Shown here: positions 55,206 to 64,000 of the stretch, piece by piece
Layout: each line of letters starts with the position of its first letter
Numbering within the stretch: position 1 is the stretch's first letter
Source of the DNA: Drosophila persimilis
Lineage: Eukaryota; Arthropoda; Insecta; Diptera; Drosophilidae
NCBI RefSeq assembly: GCF_003286085.1
Contig: NW_020825561.1
Coordinates: 1 to 64,000, forward strand
Direction: 5' to 3'
DNA: 64,000 nucleotides
Program-made: the position numbers and the translations under genes
Notes under the pieces: generated by a model
The model's input: the letters and a program-made list of their open reading frames with translations, nothing else
Told to the model about the DNA's origin: nothing
The model's database searches: none

Positions 55206-58200
55206 TAACTTCCTCGGTTTCTCTGGAATTATTATATTTGCTTCTATTAGATTTCTTCTTTTTCTTGAATTTTGATTTATAATGAGTTATTTTCCTACCC
55301 CTATTCTTTTCTTCATAATGTTTTTCGTCTACCTGTCTAATTTCACCCGTCCTTTTGAAAGGATTTGATACCTTAGACTTAACTAGAGGTGATAGTTTAT
55401 AGCGGGTATCTACTTCATACTCTATGCGGTTTTTATTTAATTGAGTGATTTTATTCACTTTATTTAGTTGTGTGTCATAATCAGGTGAGCCTGCATAAAT
55501 GAATATATCAGCTGGTGTCCTATTTGTGGTATTATGTTTGGTTTTATGATTATAAGTATAAAGAATTAATTCAAACTTCGTGAATCTATCTTCTGTGTTA
55601 TCCTCGCTAGATATTATTCTTAATTTTTCATTTACTGTTTTATGAAATCTTTCTACGTCAGATATTCCATTTTTGCTGGAAGTGATCTCTATTTTGACGT
55701 TTTCCGCATTCAGCCATGCTTGCAATGCTGTGCACATAAAAGCTGAATCTTTATCGGCTTTGATTTCAATTGGTTTGCCCATCTCGTTAAAAACTTTCAT
55801 GATGGCTCTTTTTGCTTCTAACCAGTCACGACTTTTTACTTCTACAAGAGTGGCAAACTTCGAGTATACGTCAATACATGATAGGAACTGTTGGTTACCA
55901 ACCATATAGAAATCCATGACGTATTTCTCTCTGATGTTCAGTATTTCCGGTGTAGTTTCGAATGCCAACTTCGTATTTCTATGCTCTGTTTTGGCAATAT
56001 TACAAGTAGGACATTCGTTTATGATGTTTTGGATTAGTTTTTGATAATCCGGGTAATAGTATTTTCCCCTAAACCAATTGACGGTTTTCTCTATCCCTGG
56101 ATGGAGTAAGCCTTTATGATTCTTTAATATGGTTTCTTTAAATTCAGCGTAATTCTGAATATCTAGGAGTTTCGTGCTTGATTTAATAGCTTTGGTTATA
56201 TTGTTAGAATTAATGATTTCTAAATAGGCTTTTTGGAATGGAGGAAAATCTGTTTCGTTATGAAAATATAATGCGCTCTTTTTGGTGCATAGATATTCCT
56301 TTATTATATCCTTCGCTAAGGTGTTAGTCATTTCCTTATACGTGATCTTGATGATTAGCTTGTGAAAATAACGAATTGTTTCTACCTTATCTTCATTGCC
56401 TTTTATTAGCTCAATTTGCCGATTGTAATAGTTAATTGGTCTTTCCGTGATAGCAATGTGATTTAGATTGTCTTCCTGTGCGCTATGTACAGTTGCACCA
56501 ACGCTATTGGAAGCTTCTCCCAGGAGATTTTCATTAATCTTTACCCTTGATAAGGCATCAGCTACATGATTTTCTTTGCCTGGTAGATATTTCATTTTAA
56601 AATCAAACTCATTCAGTTTTATTTTCCACCTTTGTAATTTCATATTTGGCTCCTTGAGGTTGTTCAACCAAATCAAGGGTTTATGATCGCTTTGTATCTC
56701 GAATGTTCTACCGAACAGGTATGAACGGAAATACTTGGTTGCCCATACGATCGCTAATAATTCCTTTTCGATGGCTGAATAGTTTATTTCATGTTCATTT
56801 AGGGTTCTGCTAGCGTAGCAGATCGGTTTGTGTTCTTGTGACAAAACCGCTCCCAATGCTATGTTACTAGCGTCGGTTGTTACCGTGAACATTTTGTCAA
56901 AGTCTGGGAACGCAAGGATAGGGTCTGAGGTGATGAGTACTTTTAGTCTCTCAAATGCCTCGACGTACCTTTCTTCCTTGGGGTCTATGACAGCTCCTTT
57001 CTTTAGTTTGAGTGTCATGGGTTTTGCTATGTTTGCAAAATTAGGAATGAATTTCCTGTAGAACCCGCACAGACCTAAGAATGACTTTATTTGTTTAGTC
57101 GTTTCTGGTATTGGAAATTTGACAATGGCAGAGATTTTGCCTGGATTTGGTACTATTCCTTCAGTAGTGACTACATGACCTAGGAATTCAGTTTCCTTTT
57201 TCATGAATTCACATTTATCCATTTGTAGCTTCAAGTTGGCGTCTCTCAACTTTCCAAATACTCTCCTTAGTGACAACAAGTGTTCTTCCAATGAAGTGGA
57301 AAATATAATGATGTCATCCAAGTATACAAAGCAATCTTTGAAGATTAACTCTTCTAGCAGATTGTTCATACATCTTTGGAAGGTAGCTGGGGCAGTGGTT
57401 AGCCCAAAGGGCATACGAGTGAACTCGTAATGTCCATGCTTAGTGGAGAACGCAGTTTTGGGGATTGAGCTAGGTTCCATGGGTATTTGATGGAAACCTT
57501 TTGCTAAATCGATTGTCGTAAAATACTGACATTTACCTAGTTTGTCTAGGATTTCATCCATTCTTGGAGTTGGGAATTTGTCTTTAACTGTTATTTCATT
57601 TAGACTTCTATAGTCTACTACCATTCGATATTTTTGCTTTCCTGAAGCATCTATCTTCTTCGGAATCATAGATATGGGCGAGCAGTAAGGAGAATTCGAC
57701 TTTCGAATTATTCCCTGCCTGATCATATCTTTGATTTGCTGGTTTACCTCCTGATCATGTATCTGGGCATATTTGTATGGTCGTCTGTAGACCGGGTCTT
57801 CATGTTGAGTTTTGATCTCGTGCTTGATTGTACTTGTGAAAGTCAAATTGTCACCTTCTCTGTACTGCACATCCTTAAACTCATATAAGACCTTCTTTAA
57901 CTCTTCCCTCTCTTCGTCGTTTAAGTGTTCCAATCTTAATTGATTACATTCCCTTAATTCACTGTCTAGAGCGGAAGCGAAGTATTGATCTCCCTCTGGA
58001 GATGGGTCAAGGCACTTAGGTGCGATCTTCTCTTCTTTTGTAGAGGGATCAGTGCACTTCTGTGCGGTCTTGCCGGCTTCAATAGCTTCTCCACTCTGAA
58101 TGATTGGGTACGACCTAGCTCCTAGTGTTACAGTGTCATTTCTGTAATCGATGACGGCTTTACTTGCCATCAAGTATTCTCTTCCTAATAAAATATCATA

Positions 58201-58466
58201 ATTTTCGGAAAAGTTATGTATGTAGAACTTTTGTTCGGACGGACATGTTTTGTTCGCATTCCTCATTATACTCTTAGTTAAACGGACAGGTCCATTGATG
58301 GTATGGACCGTAAGGTTATCGTCTTTTATCTCGGAATCTGTGTAATTTTCTTTCATGATGTTGATCGATGATCCCGAGTCAGCGATACACCTTAATATTC
58401 TTTTATTAATGGTAATGTTTATATAGGGTCCTCCTCGGTTTCTTCCGAGGCGGCTTGATGAAAATT
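55177..58466 (-). CDS. pol: Pol of errantivirus B2: protease, RT, RNase H, integrase
   Basis: The first ATG is at 58356, downstream of the protease DSG motif; the frame is open back to the frameshift heptamer at 58461-58467. Domain content and motifs are as in B1 (YLDD at 345-348 from the ATG). The only residue difference I can see is Ser at 997 in place of Thr. Intact. Confidence 0.95.
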
Positions 58467-59375
58467 TACGTCCATCTTCGTTTGGCCACTCTGGCTCTCC
58501 CTCCCTCTTTTAGTAGGTTGGTTGGGTCCACTCCCACTAGCTTGGTTTTGAAATATTTGCTGATTGAATGGATTCTGAGCCCTACCTTGATTCAAGGAAT
58601 TTTTGAACTCATTGTATAATCCAGGATTTTGGGAATTTTGATTTTGATTTGTTCGATTCGTCTGACCTGTTCCAGATGAACTCTGAGTTTGATTGTGATA
58701 GTTAGTAGTATTATAATTTGGATAATAGTTTCCAACATTCTTTCGATTTGATTGAGACGATTTCGATTGATCTTTATTTGTACCTGAATCTGTTGTACTA
58801 GCTTCGTACAATCCTTCTTCTTGTGCTGCCTTCTTAAGATTAGACAATGTGGTAATATCTTTTCTTGCTAAGGTCATGAACATTCTGTCAGGAAGTTTTC
58901 GAGTAATGACATCTTTAATTGTGTTGTTCAAAGCGTTTTTATAAATGACATTATTTTCTGGTATGTTTTCTAAGTTTAGCTTATTGTTTATTAATAATGC
59001 TTTTATCTCTAATTCTTCTATAAACTTACGAAGACTGCCGTTGAATCTGGTGGTGTATAGTTGTCGTAAGAGTTCTTCATATGGTGTGTGATTTTTGAAC
59101 TCGTTGATCAGCGCCGTCTTCAGTTCGAGCCACGTGTTGGGTTGTGTCATTTGCGATATGCGTTGTGCCTCTCCTGACAGTTGGATCTCGGTCGCTCCAA
59201 ATAGGATCCTTTGTTGGCGAAGATCTTCAGTTGGATATAATCCGCATACATATTCGATTCGTTTGATAAATGAGCTTAGCTGTCCAGATGAACCGTCATA
59301 GGCAGGTATTTGTCGGATCGACAGCAGTGCCTGGTTCAAGTGGATTTCGCTCAATGATAGTGGTGGTAACGCCAT
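58419..59375 (-). CDS. gag: Gag of errantivirus B2 (318 aa)
   Basis: Reads the same as Gag of B1: helical capsid region, then an Asn/Gln/Ser tail with basic patches and no CCHC knuckle. ATG at 59375, stop on the minus strand at 58421-58419. No difference from B1 was seen in the protein. Separated from the 5' LTR by the primer site and an approximately 290-nt leader. Confidence 0.93.
   Translation of the reverse strand: MALPPLSLSEIHLNQALLSIRQIPAYDGSSGQLSSFIKRIEYVCGLYPTEDLRQQRILFGATEIQLSGEAQRISQMTQPNTWLELKTALINEFKNHTPYEELLRQLYTTRFNGSLRKFIEELEIKALLINNKLNLENIPENNVIYKNALNNTIKDVITRKLPDRMFMTLARKDITTLSNLKKAAQEEGLYEASTTDSGTNKDQSKSSQSNRKNVGNYYPNYNTTNYHNQTQSSSGTGQTNRTNQNQNSQNPGLYNEFKNSLNQGRAQNPFNQQIFQNQASGSGPNQPTKRGRESQSGQTKMDVNFHQAASEETEEDPI
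58433..58467 (-). promoter_or_regulatory. -1 frameshift signal of B2
   Basis: AAATTTT on the minus strand (58467-58461) and the stem CCTCGG / CCGAGG (58450-58445 with 58438-58433), identical to B1. Confidence 0.8.
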
Positions 59376-59664
59376 GTTGTTGGTGTTGATTGGGTTTTGT
59401 TTTGTTGTAGTTTTTAACTTTATTTTGGTTCACTTGTAAGTTTTTTTTGATTTTGTATTAAGTGTTTCACTGTCCTTGGTGATTCACTATCTCCGCTTAC
59501 TTCAGTTCACTTAAATTAGTTTTGCAAATCGTATGTGCTTGCAGCACATAGGTTCTTTGGCGGATTTCACAATTTTATTAACAATTCCGGGATTACGTGA
59601 TCACAGTAATTATAAATTACACAAGCTGACCATTACCGAAATATAGGTGTTAATTTTAAACGAA

Positions 59665-59682
59665 ATCCTACCGACTGCGCCA
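59665..59682 (-). other. Primer binding site of B2 (tRNA-Ser type)
   Basis: Complement of TGGCGCAGTCGGTAGGAT, abutting the 5' LTR of B2. Confidence 0.93.
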
Positions 59683-60277
59683 GTTAAATATCCGCAACTC
59701 GATTTTAAGTTTTTAAAAAAATACTTTTATTTTACAAACTTAAATATCTTTATGTCACAAGATTTAAATGAATTCCCCGACTTGACTTTCGGTCTGCTTG
59801 TCTCAAACGGAACTCGTCTCTCTGCTGCTGGCTAGTTTCCATGAGCCCTTCTCTTGGAACTCCCGACTCTGGCTTCGGGCGTTGCTTTCCTCGGCTGCAT
59901 CTTCGTGTCGGTGGCGTACGTGCCTGGATCGATATTTGGGGATGCGTCGGCTTTGATGAAAGGCATCCACTGCTGGCGATCGGTGTTGCATTACATGACG
60001 GAGCTAGGAATGTGATACTCCTTGGTTTTATGTCTAGCTTTGATTGGTCCTCATGAGTGGCGTGATTCTAAAGAATCGATTTCTCGAGAGTGGCGTGATT
60101 CTAATGTTGCTGAAACAATGTGGTCCATTGTTTATATTATGGGGGGCCCTAGCTTGGAGTATGGGAAGAAATAGTTATTGATTCTTGAGTGGGGTCCTGT
60201 TACTTGTGTGGATGGGGTGGATGAATTGTACATAAACATAATGTGTATGGGATGTGGGGAATTATGGATATGTCACT
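59682..60277 (-). repeat. 5' LTR of B2 (596 bp)
   Basis: Ends TGTCACT at 60277, followed by ATATATATAATG of the LTR of C; the ATAT target duplication is inside the AT run. Confidence 0.95.
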
Positions 60278-60281
60278 ATAT

Positions 60282-60602
60282 ATATAATGATATTGATTTT
60301 GAAGTACAACCCTAATATGTTCTAAATTCAGTACTCCGCCCTCAGAAAGGCATGATCGAAGTGGTGGGATGATAACTGTTTAACGTTATTCAAGGGTCTA
60401 TACGGTCAGGTTACCTGTATAGCGTAGGTCGGGAGGGTAGAGAAGATAGAGATACTCACTAACACCGGAGTTTCTCATCATTTGAGTAGAGTAATTGATC
60501 AGTATGTCCACACTTTCCACAACCAACTTGTTAGTCCCATAACCAATTCCTGGCTCCGGTTAAACCTGGATTCTGTTGTTAGTTTTATGTTTGGCTCTTT
60601 TT
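60282..60602 (+). repeat. 3' LTR of element C, third piece
   Basis: Matches about 43641-43963 with one substitution (GGCTC for GGTTC near 60594). Ends in a T run at the junction with the DINE-like element. Confidence 0.92.
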
Positions 60603-61731
60603 ATACCCGATACTCAAAATGAGTATTGGGGTATATTAGATTTGTGGTAAAAGTGGATGTGTGTAACGTCCAGAAGGAATCGTTTCCGACCCCATAAAGT
60701 ATATATATTCTTGATCAGCATCAATAGCCGAGTCGATTGAGCCATGTCTGTCTGTCCGTCTGTCCGTCTGTCCGTCCGTCCGTCTGTCCGTCTGTCCGTC
60801 TGTCCGTCCCCTTCAGCGCCTAATGCTCAAAGACTATAAGAGCTAGAGCAACGATGTTTTGGATCCAGACTTCTGTGATATGTCACTGCTACAAAAATAT
60901 TTCAAAACTTTGCCCCGCCCACTTCCGCCCCCACAAAGGGCGAAAATCTGTGGCATCCACAATTTTAAAGATACGAGAAAACAAAAAACGCAGAATCGTA
61001 GAGAATGACCATATCTTTTAGACTGCAGAATCTGAATTGGATCGTATTACTATTATAGCCACCATCAAGAAAACAATTTCATTTTTTCTCGCCCTGTCTC
61101 TCTCTAACACACAGGTAGCATAGGCGGCTTTGCTTAGAGTAAAACATTAGCGCCTAGATCTCAGAGACTATAAAAGCTAGAGCAACCAAATTTGGTATCC
61201 ACACTCCTAGTATATCGGACCGAGACGAGTTTGTTTCAAAATTTCGCCACACCCCCTTCCGCCCCCGCAAAGGATGCAAATCTGGGGATATTCACAAATC
61301 TCAGAGACTATTAAAGCTAGAGTAACCAAATTTGGTATCCGCACTTCTGTTAGATCTCACTATAAAACCTTTATCTCAAAATTTCGCCCCACCCCCTTCC
61401 GCCCCCACAAAGGACGAAAATCTGTTGCATCCACAATATTGCAGATTTGAGAAAACTAAAAACGCAGAATCATAGATACCGACCATATCTATCAGATTGC
61501 TGAATCTGGATCAGATTAGATCATTTTTATAGCCAAAGGAAACAAATCAATTTTTAGTGGCTACGCAGCGCCCGACGTCACGCTCAGACTGATTTTTTGT
61601 CTCTCTCGCACGCACTCTTTGTCGTGTCGTTTAATATTAGCGGCGTCTGCCGGAGGAGAGCCATACTGACTTAGTATCGGGTATAACCGTAGAGTTGCGG
61701 TGTCCGCAGCAACTCACAACGTTCCCCCTCG
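60603..61731 (+). mobile_element. DINE-1/INE-1-like non-autonomous Helentron relative (1129 bp)
   Basis: Inserted within the T run of the LTR of C, with no target duplication. It has perfect 12-bp inverted repeats, ATACCCGATACT (60603-60614) and AGTATCGGGTAT (61673-61684). It has a 5' foldback (GATACTC with GAGTATT), the block CAATAGCCGAGTCGATTGAG, and a TCCG/TCTG microsatellite (about 60748-60808) typical of INE-1 elements. Near the 3' end is a hairpin (GAGTTG with CAACTC, about 61692-61715), followed by a CCCCCTCG terminus next to T. No ORF. The body contains repeated phrases such as TTCCGCCCCC and ACCAAATTTGGTATCC, common in this family. The family call rests on remembered features of INE-1. 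Confidence 0.8.
60748..60808 (+). repeat. TCTG/TCCG microsatellite inside the DINE-like element
   Basis: A run of about 15 tetranucleotides, mixing TCTG and TCCG, at the place where INE-1-type elements usually carry their internal tandem repeat. Confidence 0.85.
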
Positions 61732-61930
61732 TTTTTTTTATTATTATTATTTTATTATTTTTAAATGTGCACCTAAAACATTATGCGAGTGTGTGTCAGT
61801 ATGTGATAGGAGAGAGTAGAACGAACCCCGACAATCCGGCGAGCTTAGTCAGAGCATAGCTAGAGGTGCACACGAAATCTCTTCATACTAGTATGGGTAA
61901 ACGACAGCTATCCCACACCTGCACGCTACA
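61732..61930 (+). repeat. 3' LTR of element C, last piece
   Basis: Matches about 43962-44160 and ends CACGCTACA. It is followed by ATCT, the target duplication, and then gag of element D. Confidence 0.93.
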
Positions 61931-62207
61931 ATCTGGTCACTGACACTGCTCTTGGTTGGTGGCCTGAGGCTTGAGCTGCTTCTAGTTCCTCTGCCAAATT
62001 AAGGGTCGATTTGCTCAGCGCAGTTCTGCACACTGGACAGACTTTTTTATTTCCTGAACGTGCACTAAAGCAGGTGTGATGGAAATAGTGGTTACAGCTG
62101 GTAGCTAATAGCTGGCCGGGGTATTCGACTTCTTGCGTACATACACAGCAAACGGTTTCGCTCTCTTTTGGCTGAATCCTATAATCCGGGCTTCGGTCTA
62201 CCGGCAT
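61931..62207 (-). pseudogene. gag: Gag of element D, N-terminal RING-H2 part (gene split by element C)
   Basis: The first 90 or so residues of D Gag, cut off by element C. RING-H2 residues are C20, C23, C38, H40, H43, C46, C57 and C60, the same spacing as in A and C. ATG at 62207 gives an MPV start similar to the MAV start of A and C. The open frame runs to the insertion and a few codons into the LTR of C. The remainder of the gene is at 40493-41845. An intact copy would be about 541 residues. Confidence 0.88.
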
Positions 62208-63386
62208 CGTAAAGTTATCCTATATATTAACTAGCTTTAAGCACTTTCCTATAAATCTAGTTCAGACAAATATTAACGACAAACAATAATAACGGGGACA
62301 ACTCAAAAAAAACGATATTTAATAAGGAGATTTGGGGAAACCATGCAACCCTTTCCCTCCGAGAAGGTTGCCAATAACTATACGTGGTAGAGCGATAAAG
62401 GGAGAAATAAAGAAAAGGTATCTTCGGCAATCGTGACCCAAGTAGCAGCTCTAGGCCACATCTTGTCTGCGGCGAATGCCTAAACATAGGGACGGACGAC
62501 TTTCTTGCTCGCGTGCCAATACCAGGATCACGACGGTGCTCGTCAGCCGCCAATCGAAGAAACATTACCGAAGCGGTTACGGGGAGTTTGTATTAGTTTA
62601 TGCATGCTACGACCTATACCTTTTCCGCAGCCATTATCGGTCCGGGCCGGAAGCGTAGCACGAAGAAACGCACCAGCAACAGGGTTACCACATTCGGCCG
62701 GCGATAACCTGCTGTATAAATCGACGCACAAATAGACCAATCACTAGAAAGTAGAGAGAGAAACAAAAGACGGAGGCACCCTAAGAACCCCGATTCGAGT
62801 TCAGCGGCAACAAAAAAAATCTGTTAATTCTTCTAGCTGACTCCGGCGACAACTGAAACAAAGCTACCCAAGATACCTGTCAATTTCCAAGGGATACGGG
62901 AGAATGTGTTCACTAATACGCTTCTGTATAGCGGCAGGTCGTAGATTTACTCCACGAATAACCCTGTGTCCAGCCAACTTCCACATACCAGTGAATCCAT
63001 TTAGATTTCACTACTATGGCATATACTGCTCGGCAATAAAGCTATGTTGAAGCTATTATCGGTTCCAGAACAGCTTACCATCGCACAGGGGTTATGGATC
63101 CTATTCCGATGCGGGCTAAACGTTATCGGAAACTAATCAGCATCCACCATCACAGTATCCAATCCCAGGACAAAAGGAAGGGATTTAAGGAAGGGGGTGG
63201 GAAACGGGGAACAAAAGTCTTAGGCCAGTGCATGACTATGCACTGCTCGCAGGTGTTATGGACTTTCTCAAAAAATTTTCTGCTTCGGAGTCAAGGTTGG
63301 CTGGGGTCACACACAACCATATATGTTAATGTGACTTCGCTTTGTAAGGTTTACAATTACGTCAACCCTGACCTTCGGGCCTTTCG
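62208..63386 (-). other. Untranslated leader of element D
   Basis: A 1.18 kb stretch between primer site and gag, longer than in A (680 nt) or C (724 nt). Small ORFs on both strands (for example 63094-63414, which runs into the primer site) have no recognisable motif. I see no further insertion in it. Confidence 0.65.
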
Positions 63387-63404
63387 GCCCCACGTTGGGC
63401 GCCA
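63387..63404 (-). other. Primer binding site of element D (tRNA-Lys type)
   Basis: Reads GCCCCACGTTGGGCGCCA on the plus strand, the exact complement of the site in A and C. It is 17 nt from the LTR end, a larger gap than in A (6) or C (4). Confidence 0.9.
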
Positions 63405-63421
63405 AATAAAATAATTATTAC

Positions 63422-63935
63422 TGTAACGAGTCACGAAGAGAATCTTCGCACAATGAAGCTGGTGGTCGGCTAACTGAGAAGGAGTACGCGCTCGCTTCCA
63501 CGGCTGGTCTCTGGTCGGAAATGGGGATGGGTTCTTTGGGGTAACCCTCCAGTTAGGTTGCTTCGTTCCCGCTGGTATTATTTTATTAAAATTCGCGTAC
63601 TCTTTTTGGGAATGGGAGGGGGACAGACAAGGAAAGGATCATTAGGGGTTCGGTAAGTATATTTGGGCAAAGATAGTATAGAGAAGGAATAGGGATCTAC
63701 CACCGCGTCGGACATCTCTGTTTTGCTGGCACGGAGTCGTGCCACGCCCACCCTACCATGATCCTGAAAAGGCCAATAATAATATCAGGATCCCTGGAGT
63801 GTCCGGTATTGGTCATCCTATTTCGCTCCCGAGCGGCATGGTTCCCCCAAATACGGTAACGTCTAGCACATATTCATCTTAACAATCATTTTATTAGAAA
63901 CTATATTCAGATACCCTCATGTTACAACAAAAAAA
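63422..63935 (-). repeat. 5' LTR of element D, visible part
   Basis: Matches 34592-35107 with one substitution (a C for T near 63570). It is interrupted in an A run by a DINE-like element; the rest lies outside the window. Confidence 0.92.
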
Positions 63936-64000
63936 CGAGGGGGAACGTTGTGAGTTGCTGCGGACACCGCAACTCTACGGTTATACCCGATACTAAGTCA
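63936..64000 (-). mobile_element. DINE-like element, 3' end only (window edge)
   Basis: Reverse complement of the end of the element at 60603-61731: CGAGGGGGAACG, the hairpin, then ATACCCGATACT. It sits in an A run on this strand (a T run on its own strand), the same target context. Truncated by the window end. Confidence 0.85.

Larger units (their letters stand above)
53167..60277 (-). mobile_element. Element B2: second 17.6/297/tom-like errantivirus, opposite strand to B1 (7111 bp)
   Basis: Same length as B1 to the base and nearly identical, in inverted orientation 35 kb away. LTRs are 53167-53762 and 59682-60277. Target ATAT in the LTR of element C. Both B2 LTRs share variants absent from both B1 LTRs (for example GAAATAG where B1 has the complement of GAAACAG), which shows that B1 and B2 arose by separate retrotranspositions and not by segmental copying. 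All three ORFs are open. Confidence 0.95.
41846..61930 (+). mobile_element. Element C: RING-Gag LTR retrotransposon inserted in gag of D, its 3' LTR carrying three insertions
   Basis: Complete element: 5' LTR, tRNA-Lys primer site, leader, gag, pol, and a 3' LTR broken into four pieces by a non-LTR fragment, errantivirus B2 and a DINE-like element. Target duplication ATCT (41842-41845 and 61931-61934) is exact. LTRs start TGTAGGGGCC and end CACGCTACA. I see about three substitutions between them (for example near 42838, 42995 and 43956), so the element is very young. Gag and Pol are collinear with element A, but the nucleotide sequences are well diverged. No env. Confidence 0.93.
34592..64000 (-). 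mobile_element. Element D: RING-Gag LTR retrotransposon on the minus strand, split by element C, right end outside window
   Basis: Third Osvaldo/Ulysses-like family. On the minus strand: 5' LTR (63422 onward, running past 64000), primer site, leader, gag broken by element C (41846-61930), pol, 3' LTR (34592-37200). Left target site is GGAT of the satellite; the right junction is not visible. The two LTRs show one difference in the roughly 510 comparable bases, so it is young although it carries nested insertions. A DINE-like element begins inside its 5' LTR at 63936. Confidence 0.9.

Noticed and set aside
63094..63414. 106-codon ORF in the D leader
   Set aside because: It is antisense to the element, runs through the primer binding site, and has no recognisable motif.

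Overview
This window looks like a block of Drosophila heterochromatin: a tandem satellite array (about 170 bp per monomer) invaded by nested retrotransposons. I see no host gene, rRNA or tRNA. Support for Drosophila comes from a 17.6/297/tom-type errantivirus (LTRs AGT...ACT, tRNA-Ser primer site, ATAT target duplication), Osvaldo/Ulysses-like Ty3/Gypsy elements with very long LTRs and a tRNA-Lys primer site, and a DINE-1/INE-1-like Helentron relative. The exact species cannot be read from the sequence.

Layout. Satellite, 1-1380. Element A (+ strand), 1381-18457, sits in the satellite and has intact gag and pol; its 3' LTR is split by errantivirus copy B1 (+, 10670-17780; gag, pol and env all open). 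The main satellite array, about 95 monomers with higher-order repeats, runs 18458-34591. Element D (- strand) starts at 34592 and runs past the right edge; its pol is intact. Its gag is cut by element C (+, 41846-61930; intact gag and pol), which has an ATCT target duplication. The 3' LTR of C carries three further insertions: a 5'-truncated non-LTR reverse transcriptase fragment (about 50501-52038), errantivirus copy B2 (-, 53167-60277) and a DINE-like element (60603-61731). A second DINE-like end, in the opposite orientation, enters at 63936 inside the 5' LTR of D.

Main observation. A, C and D are three diverged families with one unusual design: LTRs of 2.2-2.6 kb, no env, a Gag that begins with a RING-H2 zinc finger and ends with a CCHC knuckle plus a C4 zinc cluster, and a Pol (protease, RT, RNase H, integrase) in the -1 frame. 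Each gag/pol junction has a slippery heptamer (GGGAAAC, GGAAAAC or AAAAAAC) followed after 8-9 nt by a perfect 7-8 bp stem. The stem shows a compensatory base-pair change between A and C. B1 and B2 have their own version (AAATTTT plus a 6 bp stem).

How the parts work together. In each intact element, Gag would form the particle, a -1 frameshift would add Pol, and a host tRNA (Lys for A, C and D; Ser for B) would prime reverse transcription; B also encodes a membrane glycoprotein. LTR pairs differ at only a handful of positions, so all insertions are recent. Order inferred from nesting: satellite, then D and A; then C into D and B1 into A; then the three insertions into C. The opposed B1/B2 copies and the nested, mixed orientations would make this a reasonable candidate for a small-RNA source locus or a centromere-proximal island, but that is inference.
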